A stretch of 64,000 nt of DNA from Bacillus sp. ISL-45 (GCF_018613195.1 NZ_JAGGQQ010000006.1:53049-117048); one strand, 5' to 3'. Shown: positions 51,419 to 60,110, numbered from the stretch's first letter. Notes: a model not told the origin generated them from the sequence alone. Made by a program: numbers and translations.

Positions 51419-52279
51419 ATGAATGACTGGATTCACATTATAATATCGTCTGTGTTGTTTGTAGTGACATTATTTGCGATTACGAAAATGGGCGGGAAGA
51501 AGCAGCTGTCGGAGTTGTCTTTTTTTGAATATGTTTCGGGTATCACCATAGGAAGTATTGCTGGTGAAGTAATCATGGGCCTGGATGGGAATTTGTTTCA
51601 TGGAGTATTGGCCATTGTAATATTTGGTACCTTTACATATTTGCATGACCTTCTTGGGATCAAGAGCAAGAAGTTCCGGGATTTAGTTGAAGGAAAGTCA
51701 ACAGTAATAATAAAAGATGGAAAAGTATTAGAAGAAAATTTAAAAAAGGAAAAATATACTCTCGATGAATTGAATTCACTATTAAGACAAAAAAATGTTT
51801 TCAAAACAGCAGATGTTGAGTTTGCTGTTTTGGAGCCAAAAGGCGATCTAAGTGTACTGCTAAAAAAAGAATTGCAACCTCTATCACCAAAGGATTTAAA
51901 CTTGTCTGTGGCCCCTGAAAAGGAATCCTACACTGTCATAATGGATGGAAATGTCTTGAACGACCAATTGGCATCGGCTGGTAAAAGTAAAGGATGGCTG
52001 GATATTGAGCTAGCCAATCTAGGAGTGACACTTGATAATGTGTTTTTAGCCCAGGTAGATTCTTTTGGAAAATTATCCATTGATACATACGATGACCAAA
52101 TTCAGGTTCCATCCCCTCAACCGAGAAAACTTTTGTTGGCTATGCTTAATAAATGTCAGGCAGACCTAGAATTATTCGCTCTCGGGACAGAGTCTTCAAG
52201 TACTAAGGCAATGTACAATAAGAATGCAAAAAAATTGCAAGAAGCCATCCATAGATTGAAGCCATTTTTGAAAGAATAA
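51419..52279 (+). CDS. DUF421 (YetF-like) membrane protein with C-terminal DUF1657-like domain
   Basis: A 286-residue protein. Residues 1-80 have three membrane segments with LSFFEYVSGITIGSIAGEV and the DUF421/YetF core KSTVIIKDGKVLEENLKKEK follows; a second DUF421-type repeat lies near residue 165 (ESYTVIMDGNVLNDQLA). Residues 235-286 (LLAMLNKCQADLELFALGTE ending LKPFLKE) match the DUF1657 pattern of the two genes directly upstream. The domain is therefore fused here to its usual partner. AGAAGGTGAGAC precedes the ATG. A role in the spore membrane, as for spoVA2mob-type operons, is inferred. Confidence 0.86.
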   Translation: MNDWIHIIISSVLFVVTLFAITKMGGKKQLSELSFFEYVSGITIGSIAGEVIMGLDGNLFHGVLAIVIFGTFTYLHDLLGIKSKKFRDLVEGKSTVIIKDGKVLEENLKKEKYTLDELNSLLRQKNVFKTADVEFAVLEPKGDLSVLLKKELQPLSPKDLNLSVAPEKESYTVIMDGNVLNDQLASAGKSKGWLDIELANLGVTLDNVFLAQVDSFGKLSIDTYDDQIQVPSPQPRKLLLAMLNKCQADLELFALGTESSSTKAMYNKNAKKLQEAIHRLKPFLKE

Positions 52280-52382
52280 ACAGCTTTTTATGTAATCTTT
52301 TTCCGGAATATCGATCGGCAGAAATCAAATACTAATTGATGGGGGAGACCGACTCCTCTAATTCAAAAAGGGGTGCTGCCGT

Positions 52383-52814
52383 ATGAATAGAACTGCATGG
52401 ATTTCTGCGTTAATGAGATCGAATATACCTCAAAACATGATGAAAATGTTCGGAAACAGACGTAAAAGAAATCGCTCCATGACGTATTCGATTATGGGAG
52501 TTGTAGCCAGTGCTGCTGCAGCGTATCTTTTTCGAAATCGAATGGGAGATGGAATGAGGCAGCTTTTCCAAAATTCCAATGCTGGAACAGCTTTTAACAA
52601 GCCCATGGCTGCAGGGATCACTGAATTTGCAAAAGAATTCACCTCTGGTCTAGATACAAATAAGGCAAATAAAACAACAGGTTTCCAATCGGCAACCTCG
52701 ACAAATCCAGAGAGCAGTCAAATGATCAATCAAATTGCTTCAGCTGCTCAAGAAGCAGGCAATAGCCAACAGGTCGATCACTTAGCAAATCAATTAATTA
52801 AACGCAACCTCTAA
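52383..52814 (+). CDS. Small protein of unknown function with a basic N-terminus and one membrane helix
   Basis: A 143-residue protein. The first 40 residues are basic (GNRRKRNRSM), followed by a helix YSIMGVVASAAAAYLFR; the C-terminal 100 residues are polar and Ser/Asn/Gln-rich with helices (MINQIASAAQEAGNSQQVDH). It resembles short bacillar proteins found near sporulation genes; no certain family. The gene follows the DUF421 operon by 103 bp and is ended by a strong terminator. Confidence 0.65.
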   Translation: MNRTAWISALMRSNIPQNMMKMFGNRRKRNRSMTYSIMGVVASAAAAYLFRNRMGDGMRQLFQNSNAGTAFNKPMAAGITEFAKEFTSGLDTNKANKTTGFQSATSTNPESSQMINQIASAAQEAGNSQQVDHLANQLIKRNL

Positions 52815-52824
52815 TAAATGTGTA

Positions 52825-52857
52825 ACACCCCGCTAAGAAGCCAGCGGGGTGTTTTTG
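52825..52857 (+). terminator. Rho-independent terminator
   Basis: ACACCCCGCT/AGCGGGGTGT is a perfect 10-bp stem with an 8-base loop and a T run. Confidence 0.94.
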
Positions 52858-53192
52858 TATTTTTTTAACTACATATAAATGAAAAACATTGTTTGTTCAA
52901 TTAATTAGTCCTTTTTTCCCTTGTTATACAGACAGGATAGGTAAACTGACATATCCAAAGAAAGTTACAGCCAGATTAAGCTTATATTTCATTCATGTAA
53001 CAAAAAACTAATTTAAAAGGAAAAATGCGCCTGTATTCCCTGTAAATTAAGCGTTTTGGAGACCTACTGGCATGTAAACGGTATTTTTACCAAAGGAAAA
53101 CTATTCCTCACAAACCAATATTTATAGATTCAAAACTAGTTTGGGAAACTCTACTATTAGTTTGTAATCGAAATCAAAGGAGTTGCTCTAAC
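52858..53192. other. Long upstream region of the LysM hydrolase gene
   Basis: This 335-base AT-rich stretch lies between a terminator and the cell-wall hydrolase gene. I see no reading frame, tRNA or convincing riboswitch. It presumably holds promoter and regulatory sites of the hydrolase; I found no clear WalR-type TGTWA direct repeat. Confidence 0.5.
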
Positions 53193-54209
53193 ATGAAAAA
53201 ACAGCTTTTGACGGTGGCTGCAACAGCCGGGATTTTATTTACATCATTAAATGGTTCAGCAAGTGCTCATGAAAAATTATACACAGTCCAATCTGGAGAT
53301 TCTTTATGGAAACTTTCAAATATATATAACGTTGCTATAAATGATATTCAAAAATGGAATAATCTATCAAGCACTACCATCTATGTAAATCAGAAACTAT
53401 CAGTTCTTGCACCTCACAGTCACACGACAGCACCAAACACAAGCGTAAGCACATCTTCTGATATTTATGTTGTAAAGTCAGGCGATACTTTATGGGGAAT
53501 TTCAAAATCATATGGGATGTCCATCAGCGGACTTAAATCATTGAACGGACTTAAATCTGACGTTATCTATTCAGGACAAAGATTAAAAGTATCTGGAACT
53601 TCCGCTGCAGCTGCAGTATCAGCACCCGCCAGCTCATCCAGTACATATACAGTCCGTAGCGGTGACAATTTGTCAACGATTGCTGCTCGCCATAACTTAT
53701 CGCTATCACAATTGATGTCATTCAATAACTTGAATTCTCATCTAATTTTTCCTGGACAGGTATTGAAGCTATCCGGTTCGGCTTCTACACCAGTTGCCAC
53801 GAATGTATCAACTGCAACTGCTCCAGTGGCAGCAACATATGCATCAACTTCGAAGGTAAATGCATTGGTAACAGAAGCCAAAAAGTACATTAGCGTTCCC
53901 TATGTCTGGGCTGGCAGCACACCAGCAGGCTTCGATTGTTCAGGTTATCTAAACTATGTTTATAGCAAAGCAGGGATTTCGATCCCGAGAACAGTTTCGT
54001 CTATTTGGGATGCTACAAAGTCTGTTTCATCGCCGCGTGTAGGTGACCTAGTGTTCTTTGAGACGTATAAGCCAGGTCCATCACATGCAGGAATTTATCT
54101 AGGTAATGGCAAGTTTATTCATTCTGGTTCATCAAGAGGAGTAGAAATAAGTGACATGAGTAACTCATATTGGAAGCCGCGTTACCTAGGAGCAAAAACC
54201 ACATTTTAA
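53193..54209 (+). CDS. Secreted cell-wall endopeptidase: three LysM domains plus NlpC/P60
   Basis: A 338-residue secreted protein. A signal peptide (MKKQLLTVAATAGILFTSL to SAHE) covers residues 1-26. LysM repeats begin with YTVQSGDSLWKLSNIYNV, YVVKSGDTLWGISKSYGM and YTVRSGDNLSTIAARHNL near residues 29, 91 and 153, separated by Ser/Thr/Ala linkers. The C-terminal NlpC/P60 domain has GFDCSGYLNYVY (catalytic Cys near 249) and SHAGIYLGNG (His near 297). This is the LytE/LytF/CwlS layout of D,L-endopeptidases that cut gamma-D-Glu-mDAP in peptidoglycan. AAAGGAGTTG precedes the ATG. Confidence 0.95.
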   Translation: MKKQLLTVAATAGILFTSLNGSASAHEKLYTVQSGDSLWKLSNIYNVAINDIQKWNNLSSTTIYVNQKLSVLAPHSHTTAPNTSVSTSSDIYVVKSGDTLWGISKSYGMSISGLKSLNGLKSDVIYSGQRLKVSGTSAAAAVSAPASSSSTYTVRSGDNLSTIAARHNLSLSQLMSFNNLNSHLIFPGQVLKLSGSASTPVATNVSTATAPVAATYASTSKVNALVTEAKKYISVPYVWAGSTPAGFDCSGYLNYVYSKAGISIPRTVSSIWDATKSVSSPRVGDLVFFETYKPGPSHAGIYLGNGKFIHSGSSRGVEISDMSNSYWKPRYLGAKTTF

Positions 54210-54246
54210 TCTGGTTTTTTAACCTATACCCAGCCATTTAAATTTT

Positions 54247-54272
54247 GAAACCTCCTTTTAGGAGGTTTTTTA
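54247..54272 (+). terminator. Rho-independent terminator
   Basis: AAACCTCC/GGAGGTTT stem with a TTTTA loop and a T run directly behind the LysM hydrolase gene. Confidence 0.92.
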
Positions 54273-54473
54273 ATTTATTTTTTATTTACTGATATTTTTG
54301 GAATAACATATAGAAAGCGCAGCTTTTAATTTGTAAACCACTTTATATATAGCGTATAATCCAATTAAAATCTTATTTGCTAACGTGCAAGTGTTTGGAT
54401 GCAGCCCATCTTGAATTAAAATTATTTGTACATAGTGAATTCTGGTGAGTTTAATGATTTGGAGGCATATAAA

Positions 54474-54830
54474 GTGAGAATTCCTATATTAAAATTAAAA
54501 GATTATTTATTAGTTTCAATTCAAGTAGAACTAGATGACCAGACGGTACTGACTTTTCAGGAGGACTTGTTAAACAAAATTAAAGATACAGGAGCAAAGG
54601 GCGTTGTAATCGATTTGACTTCTGTCGATATGATTGATTCGTTCATTGCAAAAGTATTGGGCGACGTGATAGTCATGACAAGCCTGATGGGCACTAAAGC
54701 TGTACTGACAGGTATCCAGCCTGCAGTCGCCATTACTTTGATAGAGCTTGGCATAACAATGGAAAATGTCCATACAGCTCTGGATCTAGAACAAGGAATT
54801 TCGATATTAAGCCAATTGTTAGAGGGTTAG
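54474..54830 (+). CDS. rsbS: RsbS-like STAS-domain anti-sigma antagonist
   Basis: A 118-residue STAS-domain protein: [40 protein letters not shown] and [17 protein letters not shown]. It resembles RsbS of the stressosome, whose serine in this IDS motif is phosphorylated by RsbT. GTG 54474 follows GGAGGCATATAAA; an upstream in-frame start at 54426 has no such site. Adjacent rsbT starts four bases after its stop. No rsbR, rsbU or sigB lie in the window. Confidence 0.88.
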   Translation: MRIPILKLKDYLLVSIQVELDDQTVLTFQEDLLNKIKDTGAKGVVIDLTSVDMIDSFIAKVLGDVIVMTSLMGTKAVLTGIQPAVAITLIELGITMENVHTALDLEQGISILSQLLEG

Positions 54831-54834
54831 CCAA

Positions 54835-55236
54835 ATGACAGAACCGATTATTATTAATATTAATAATGAATTTGATATAGTGCTTGCCCGTCAGAAAGGG
54901 AGAGAGGTTTCGAAAGAACTCCTATTTGGTGGCGTTGACCAGGCAAGAATAACGACAGCGATTTCTGAGCTCGCAAGAAACATTTATTTATATGCAGGAA
55001 GCGGCCAGATTACTATTGACGTCTTAGAAGATAACGGTAGAAAAGGGATTCAGATTTCTGCTGCTGATAATGGACCAGGCATAAATGACATAAGGATGGT
55101 CCTCCAGGATGGTTTTTCCACTTCAGGCGGTCTTGGTGCAGGACTACCAGGAGTTAAAAGGTTAATGGACAGTTTTGATATTGATTCGATGCCAGGAACT
55201 GGTACAAAAATCACGATTACCAAATGGGCAAGGTAA
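54835..55236 (+). CDS. rsbT: RsbT-like serine/threonine-protein kinase (anti-sigma/switch kinase)
   Basis: A 133-residue GHKL kinase: ISELARNIYLYAG is the N box, AADNGPGINDI the G1 box and STSGGLGAGLPGVKRLMDSF the G2 region, ending TKITITKW. In the stressosome RsbT phosphorylates RsbS and RsbR and then activates the phosphatase RsbU. Here it is paired only with rsbS; a target phosphatase or diguanylate cyclase must be encoded elsewhere. GAGGGTTAGCC precedes the ATG, with a 4-base gap to rsbS. Confidence 0.9.
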   Translation: MTEPIIININNEFDIVLARQKGREVSKELLFGGVDQARITTAISELARNIYLYAGSGQITIDVLEDNGRKGIQISAADNGPGINDIRMVLQDGFSTSGGLGAGLPGVKRLMDSFDIDSMPGTGTKITITKWAR

Positions 55237-55394
55237 GAAGATTTGCATGGAGATGAACAAAATACATCACGTCTCCATGAACTGCCAAGATTATGAAAAA
55301 TTTAAAAAATTTCACAAAAGTTGTACCCCGTATTTTCATCCACTTTCCTTTCTTAAGTACAATCAATACTAAATTTCTAGCCTCAAAATTCAGT

Positions 55395-55430
55395 AAAAAG
55401 GATGTTCAGTACAAGCCGAACATCCTTTCC
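55395..55430. terminator. Bidirectional terminator
   Basis: AAAGGATGTTC/GAACATCCTTT is a perfect 11-bp stem with a 10-base loop between rsbT and the convergent small stress gene. Confidence 0.88.
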
Positions 55431-55435
55431 ATTAT

Positions 55436-55570
55436 TTATATTGTCCATTGCTTTAATACTTGTTCCCGTGCCTGCTCCAGAATTTCTTCCTCAGAAGTAT
55501 CTCGATCTGCGATGACATTAGTTAAATAGTTTTTTCCTTTTAAATCCACTGTAACCGTAACTTCTTTCAT
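55436..55570 (-). CDS. Small stress-response-type protein, 44 residues (BA3454-like)
   Basis: The frame extends to 55666, but ATG 55570 with AAAGGAAAA upstream gives a 44-residue protein: KEVTVTVDLKGKNYLTNVIA then SEEEILEQAREQVLKQW. This matches, from memory, the short BA3454 family of bacillar stress-response proteins. Function unknown. It faces rsbST across a shared terminator. Confidence 0.7.
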   Translation of the reverse strand: MKEVTVTVDLKGKNYLTNVIADRDTSEEEILEQAREQVLKQWTI

Positions 55571-55756
55571 ATAACATTTTCCTTTCTTTTTGTTTAAGTG
55601 CTTAATTTTATGACTGTTATATTTATTACCTTCTAGAAGGATAGAGTAAACATCATGGACTTGCAATTTTTATCCTTCCGTCCCTATGGGTATGCTACCA
55701 GGTTTGCTCTTTACTCATGAGGGAATAAGACAAATATCATGCCTAAGGAGGGAAAC

Positions 55757-55912
55757 ATGCATATGAGCAATGAGAACAATAACAAGCAAAGCTTGGTTGA
55801 TTATGAACGAGAGAAATTAGGCAATGGTAAAAAGGTAGATGAGTTCAAGGATCAGGGTAGAGTACCCGACCAGCAAAACAGATTGAAGGACCAAGAAAAC
55901 CTCAGGAAATGA
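55757..55912 (+). CDS. 51-residue hydrophilic protein
   Basis: An ATG at 55757 follows GGAGGGAAAC. The 51 residues are strongly charged and Asn/Gln/Lys-rich: MSNENNNKQSLVDYEREKLG near the start and DQQNRLKDQENLRK at the end. No cysteine or membrane segment. It looks like a small intrinsically disordered spore or stress protein; the family is not recognised. A terminator follows at 55959. Confidence 0.6.
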   Translation: MHMSNENNNKQSLVDYEREKLGNGKKVDEFKDQGRVPDQQNRLKDQENLRK

Positions 55913-55958
55913 TTTAATTGGTAAAGTGGTTGAAAGCACCTAAGTTTAGAAAAAAAAC

Positions 55959-56010
55959 TGCACTAAAACAAGCTGGAATATACTCCGGCTTGTTTTTAGT
56001 GTGTTTTTTT
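55959..56010 (+). terminator. Rho-independent terminator
   Basis: CACTAAAACAAGC and GCTTGTTTTTAGTG form a long stem with one bulged base around a 13-base loop, followed by TGTTTTTTT. A reading frame starting at 55918 overlaps this hairpin and is therefore not annotated. Confidence 0.88.
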
Positions 56011-56232
56011 ATTCAATATAAATTTACTCCATTTCACTTTAATACAAAATTTTGGTTTAATTGTTTTGAAAGGAATGTAAAATTTTTCATTCACCGTTTC
56101 CAAGATAGAAATGAGGACAAGCAGGACTTTAAAAGTTAATACACTAGTTGTCGTACGTGGTGCAACCGGTGCATGGATAAGATAAAAAATTATGGGTAAT
56201 TGTTAAGTATATTACTTATTGGAGGAGTTAAC

Positions 56233-57159
56233 ATGCCTTGCAGAACGACTGATGAGTTGAATGAATTGGTAAGAAAAGCAAAGGATTATACTGGCGGCGG
56301 GAAGATAGCTGATTATATACCTGCGCTGGCAAAAGCGAATCCAGAAGAACTGTCTGTCGCTATTTTCCATGATGATGGTACATGTGTCTCTGCTGGGGAT
56401 ATACAGCAGAAGCTAACATTGCAAAGTGTCTCGAAAGTGTTAACATTGGCCCTTGCACTAATGGATTATGGAGAAGAAGCAGTCTTTAACAAAGTAGGGT
56501 ATGAGCCGACTGGTGACCCCTTTAATTCGATTGTAAAGCTGGAATTCAGCCCATCCAAACCGCTGAATCCTATGATCAATGCAGGTGCACTAGCAGTTAC
56601 TCATATGATTAAAGGAATCAGTGTGGAAGAACGTTTTGGGAGGATACTTTCCTTCATTCAACTGCTGGCCGGTAATTCCTCCATTGGGTATTCAAGAGAA
56701 GTTGCTCAATCTGAATACGAAACTTCCGATCTTAACAGGGCACTGTGCTATTTTTTAAAACAACATGGTGTCATAGATGAAGATGTAGAAGAATTATTAG
56801 AGGTATACACGAAGCAATGTGCAATCGAGATGGATTGCCTGGACCTGGCGCGTATTGGCTGTGTTTTCGCCATGGATGGAATAGAACCTGTTACGAACCG
56901 CCGGCTCATTCCTGCGCATGTGGCCAGGCTATGTAAAACTTTCATGGTAACGTGTGGAATGTATAATGCGTCAGGTGAGTTTGCTGTAAGGGTTGGAATC
57001 CCAGCAAAAAGTGGTGTATCAGGCGGAATAATGGGCTCAGTACCAAATCGGTTTGGAATCGGAATTTTAGGACCTGCATTAGATGAAAAGGGCAATAGTA
57101 TAGGTGGAATCAAATTATTAGAGATGATGTCCGCAAAATATAATATGAGCATGTTTTAA
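56233..57159 (+). CDS. glsA: Glutaminase A
   Basis: A 308-residue serine-dependent glutaminase of the beta-lactamase fold. [14 protein letters not shown] carries the catalytic Ser-x-x-Lys near residue 65-68, [15 protein letters not shown], then the conserved Asn/Glu/Tyr region with [15 protein letters not shown] and [20 protein letters not shown] near the end. It converts glutamine to glutamate and ammonia. ATG 56233 follows GGAGGAGTTAAC; the longer frame from 56200 lacks such a site. Monocistronic. Confidence 0.95.
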   Translation: MPCRTTDELNELVRKAKDYTGGGKIADYIPALAKANPEELSVAIFHDDGTCVSAGDIQQKLTLQSVSKVLTLALALMDYGEEAVFNKVGYEPTGDPFNSIVKLEFSPSKPLNPMINAGALAVTHMIKGISVEERFGRILSFIQLLAGNSSIGYSREVAQSEYETSDLNRALCYFLKQHGVIDEDVEELLEVYTKQCAIEMDCLDLARIGCVFAMDGIEPVTNRRLIPAHVARLCKTFMVTCGMYNASGEFAVRVGIPAKSGVSGGIMGSVPNRFGIGILGPALDEKGNSIGGIKLLEMMSAKYNMSMF

Positions 57160-57206
57160 ATTGATCATATTAATGGGTCCTCAGCGATGTAATTCGTTTT
57201 AAGTTT

Positions 57207-57310
57207 GCCTCTTTTCTTAAACTTCGTTGCTTACAGCTAAAAATCGGGACCTGGAGTTTTTACGAGTCTGAAAGCAATTCATGCTTTAAAACTTCTGCTT
57301 GAAAATAGCC
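57207..57310 (-). mobile_element. Diverged and internally shortened relative of the MITE (inverted)
   Basis: CTCTTTTCTTAAACTTCGTT near 57209-57230 matches the reversed right end of the 183-bp element at about 24 of 26 positions. The other end GAAAATAGCC resembles GAAAACAGCC of its left end. The stretch is about 104 bp, so most of the interior is missing, and I see no target duplication. It is probably an old remnant. Confidence 0.45.
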
Positions 57311-57320
57311 TAATCCAAAA

Positions 57321-57360
57321 AGTAAAGGACGTGCACGAATGTACCGTCCTTACTCTTTTT
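57321..57360 (+). terminator. Rho-independent terminator
   Basis: GTAAAGGACG/CGTCCTTAC stem around a 12-base loop, with CTTTTT behind. It closes the glutaminase unit about 160 bp after its stop codon. Confidence 0.75.
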
Positions 57361-57481
57361 GCACTGTACAATAGTATCTATCCCGATACTTGGCACTGCC
57401 AAAAGCTTATGTTGTTTGAGGTATATGGCTTAAAGTTTGAGCGGAAATACGCGTTGGACTAGGGCAATTCCGAGTTTTCGA

Positions 57482-57856
57482 TTATCCTCCAAAGGCTTCA
57501 AGAATATCCTCAACTTCCTTCAAATTAAGCAGTTTTGCCGCATCTGTTGATTCGTTTACATGTTTTGGTTTTGCGGCAGGCTGTATCTGGTAAACCCCAT
57601 TCTCTAGTATCGACCTTATTTCTGCAAGCTGCTGCAGGATTTCCCCTGAACCTCCATTAGATACAGGCTTTTGGTTCAAGTATTGATGAAGAGCTGATAA
57701 AACAAGGTGAATGAGTGTACTGTTATCAGCATGGTATTCTATCTGATCAATTATTTTGGATGAAACAGGGTGTGACTCACCAGTTTTAACATCAATATAT
57801 CGTTCAGGGACAGTTATCGCAACTTTGTTCTCGTAATCCGTATATATGTTTGACAT
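57482..57856 (-). CDS. Small partner protein of the ParM-like actin (putative adaptor)
   Basis: A 124-residue protein without a recognised family. The first 45 residues are polar (NKVAITVPERYIDVKTGESH), then a helical part (HADNSTLIHLVLSALHQYLN and ILQQLAEIRSILENG) and a C-terminal helix NLKEVEDILEAFG that could be a binding peptide. It lies downstream of and partly overlaps the stop of the actin-like gene (an ATG at 57865 overlaps the stop by ATGA; ATG 57856 has GAAGGATG at good spacing and is preferred). Order and size are those of ParR-like DNA-binding or AlfB/Alp7R-like adaptors, but no DNA-binding fold is visible by eye. Confidence 0.7.
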   Translation of the reverse strand: MSNIYTDYENKVAITVPERYIDVKTGESHPVSSKIIDQIEYHADNSTLIHLVLSALHQYLNQKPVSNGGSGEILQQLAEIRSILENGVYQIQPAAKPKHVNESTDAAKLLNLKEVEDILEAFGG

Positions 57857-57861
57857 ACCGA

Positions 57862-59052
57862 TCATCCTTCAACGGAAATTAATTCCTCGGTATTCTCATG
57901 TTGTTTTTTTAGTTGATTCATCTTGGCTAAAATCATGAGTCCGAAGACATTCAGTTTTTCAAGATTTTCTGGAAAGGTGAGTTCGATGGGCCTGCCCTTT
58001 TCAGACCATCTGACTGCAGCTTCCTGGATCTGTTTTTGCGCAAGCTTTGCTGCACCACCGACAGCAATATAGCGCGATGCACCTTTGATTTCACTCGAAC
58101 TGCTTCGGGCACGGTCAAAGTGTTCGAGGTATTTGATCGCCATGATTCTTAATTGCGGTATGACATACTTGCTAATGTCTTTTTTAACCCCTGCAAAGGG
58201 TTCTACATACCATTCCGACTGCCCAGCATACAGCTTTTCTTCTAGTTCTGATCTTGAATCAAATGTGTATAGTTCATTCTTGCTTACTTTTTTTATAATT
58301 GTATCTAGGAACAAATTAATTCCAAAATGGTCACCTTCTACTGATGCAACAGGTTTATTATTCTTGATTCCTACAAAATCGACAGAGTCGCCGCCCAAAT
58401 CGCCAATAATGATTCCCTTTTTAGAATCCTTCAAAAGGTTATCATCCTTAATTGCTAGTGTGTCAATGTCCCGTATCAAACCTAAATAAGCACAGGCTCC
58501 TTCGGCTCCAACAATTACATCTTTAACCTCAAGCTTTACTGTCAGCTCCTTTGGCTCTGGAATACCAGGGACTTTATGGAGTATGACAGTATGGCTTCCA
58601 GTAAGCCTCTGTTTTAATACTTCTTTTCTATCCTTATATTGTGTAGTTGGGAGGGATACAGCTAATTGGTCAATGCAATAAGTTATTTCAATATCATCAG
58701 GTTTGATGATTGATGCATGATAAGCAGCGGCAGCAAACAGAAGGATATACGTTCGATCCTCATCTGCCTTCTGATTGTTGCTTGCAGTCAAGCTGACGTT
58801 TCTCTGTTTGGCAGCTGATTTGCCTGCATAAAAAATTTCTCTTTTGTTAATGACCGCCGGGCTTTTTACCTCTACGATCATGTTTTCTTCGAGGTCAATA
58901 TCTTCCTCGTCATAAGGCTTTTCGTAAAATTCATCATCATATAGTGCAATAGCGTTCGGTATATGGTATTCGGCAAGCTCTCCTTGATCAGAGGCCAAAA
59001 CTTTATACCAGCTATTGCCTATATCGACAGCAAAGAAATTATAATTGTTCAT
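57862..59052 (-). CDS. ParM/Alp7A-like actin-family ATPase, chromosomal
   Basis: A 396-residue actin-superfamily protein. FAVDIGNSWYKV (phosphate 1), IIGDLGGDSVDFVGI (phosphate 2) and RYIAVGGAAKLAQKQ (adenosine) are in order near residues 5, 190 and 320. The sequence resembles plasmid partition actins (ParM, AlfA, Alp7A) more than MreB. ATG 59052 follows GGAGGAGGATAAA. It is followed by a small adaptor-like protein as in plasmid segrosomes, but no plasmid replication gene is visible, and its upstream neighbours are spore-surface proteins. It may move or organise a DNA region or a coat component. Confidence 0.85.
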   Translation of the reverse strand: MNNYNFFAVDIGNSWYKVLASDQGELAEYHIPNAIALYDDEFYEKPYDEEDIDLEENMIVEVKSPAVINKREIFYAGKSAAKQRNVSLTASNNQKADEDRTYILLFAAAAYHASIIKPDDIEITYCIDQLAVSLPTTQYKDRKEVLKQRLTGSHTVILHKVPGIPEPKELTVKLEVKDVIVGAEGACAYLGLIRDIDTLAIKDDNLLKDSKKGIIIGDLGGDSVDFVGIKNNKPVASVEGDHFGINLFLDTIIKKVSKNELYTFDSRSELEEKLYAGQSEWYVEPFAGVKKDISKYVIPQLRIMAIKYLEHFDRARSSSSEIKGASRYIAVGGAAKLAQKQIQEAAVRWSEKGRPIELTFPENLEKLNVFGLMILAKMNQLKKQHENTEELISVEG

Positions 59053-59255
59053 TTTATCCTCCTCCTTTTGAATTCTATGCACAAGGCATGTTCAACTGTG
59101 CAAGTACCCATATTGATTAGGAGAATGGAATTTAAAGAAACGATTTCTTCTATCTTTATAAAAATCCGCATTTGTTCTGATTCATTTATCTATGCCAAAA
59201 AAACTAGTAGGAATAGGATAAATTGTACAAGAAATTTTAAAGGAGGAAAAAATGA

Positions 59256-60029
59256 ATGACTAATGAGCATAAAGGTCCACGTGGTTGTGTGAATGTGAGA
59301 AAGTCTGCATCCATGAATGAATGCGCCAATACACCTGCAGTTACAGCTGGGGACTTTGCTAATATTGCTGTAACCTTAGCTGATATCAATGTAACGGATC
59401 ATCTTGTTGCAGAAATCTCTTTTCCTGATCCAGTTCTAGAGATCAAGGATATTAAAAAGCGGGTGAAAATTGTTCAGTGCAGATTGCTTTTATCTCCGCT
59501 ACCTGATAACGGCGATTTCCCTGCAACCGGAATTCCATTATTCATTAAGGGCTTCATTCGGAAGAATATTCAATACGCTACACCTTGCTATCATGCAAAA
59601 AGCGATTGTGTATCATCTGAAATGCGCTCTTTGACAGTGGATGTTCCATTTGAGTGTGTTACTATTCTTACAGCGGACGATTTCTTAAATCTGCCTGATT
59701 TCCCTTTATCTAATACTCGCGAAGAATTCGACTTCTTCAGGTCACAAAAGCTGGGCCATGGATACCCTGAAAAGGATCATTTATTGTCAAGTGACCTGTC
59801 ACAGTTCCATCAAGTCAGCACACAATTCTACAATCAGATTCCATATTGTGAATTAGTGAGAAGCGATATTATTCAATGGGATGAATCCATCGACCGCTAT
59901 CCGCTGGAGCACAATGCCCCATTTGAAGAAGGTACATTCCACACAATTGTTGAAAAAACCCTGCTCCAATTCCGAGTAAGAGTATACCAGAATCAGCAAG
60001 TAAACCTTAATGGATTTATAAATGGTTGA
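59256..60029 (+). CDS. Spore-surface family protein, paralogue A (SPOCS/CsxC-like)
   Basis: A 257-residue protein. The core SFPDPVLEIKDIKKRVKIVQ then CRLLL, LFIKGFIRKNIQYATPCY, TVDVPFECVTI and LSSDLSQFHQVSTQFYNQIP are shared almost word for word with the gene at 60350 and loosely with 61220 and 62405. The IKGFIRKNIQYA block resembles SPOCS/DUF3794-type domains of spore coat and exosporium proteins (CsxC-like; my recall). Cysteines near the N-terminus (ECANT, GCVNV) could crosslink. AAAGGAGGAAA precedes the ATG. Divergent from the ParM-like operon. Confidence 0.78.
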   Translation: MTNEHKGPRGCVNVRKSASMNECANTPAVTAGDFANIAVTLADINVTDHLVAEISFPDPVLEIKDIKKRVKIVQCRLLLSPLPDNGDFPATGIPLFIKGFIRKNIQYATPCYHAKSDCVSSEMRSLTVDVPFECVTILTADDFLNLPDFPLSNTREEFDFFRSQKLGHGYPEKDHLLSSDLSQFHQVSTQFYNQIPYCELVRSDIIQWDESIDRYPLEHNAPFEEGTFHTIVEKTLLQFRVRVYQNQQVNLNGFING

Positions 60030-60062
60030 TTCTCTTTAGAAAAACTAATTAAATGACAAAAT

Positions 60063-60110
60063 TAAAAGCATGGCATAAGCCGGTAAGCCCCGGTAAATGC
60101 ATGCTTTTTC
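60063..60110 (+). terminator. Rho-independent terminator
   Basis: AAAAGCATG and GCATGCTTTTT pair at the outside of an extended hairpin (inner CCGG dyads) behind paralogue A. Confidence 0.8.

Noticed and set aside
55246..55372. A short frame starting MEMNKIHHVSMN after rsbT
   Set aside because: It lacks a ribosome binding site, overlaps nothing conserved and runs into an AT-rich tail; it may be a decayed gene but cannot be supported.
55918..56139. A 73-residue reading frame after the 51-residue protein
   Set aside because: It starts with TTG without a ribosome binding site and runs through a strong terminator hairpin at 55959-56010.
57482..59052. An integrated plasmid or prophage
   Set aside because: No replication, integrase, relaxase or phage structural gene is visible; only the actin pair is plasmid-like.
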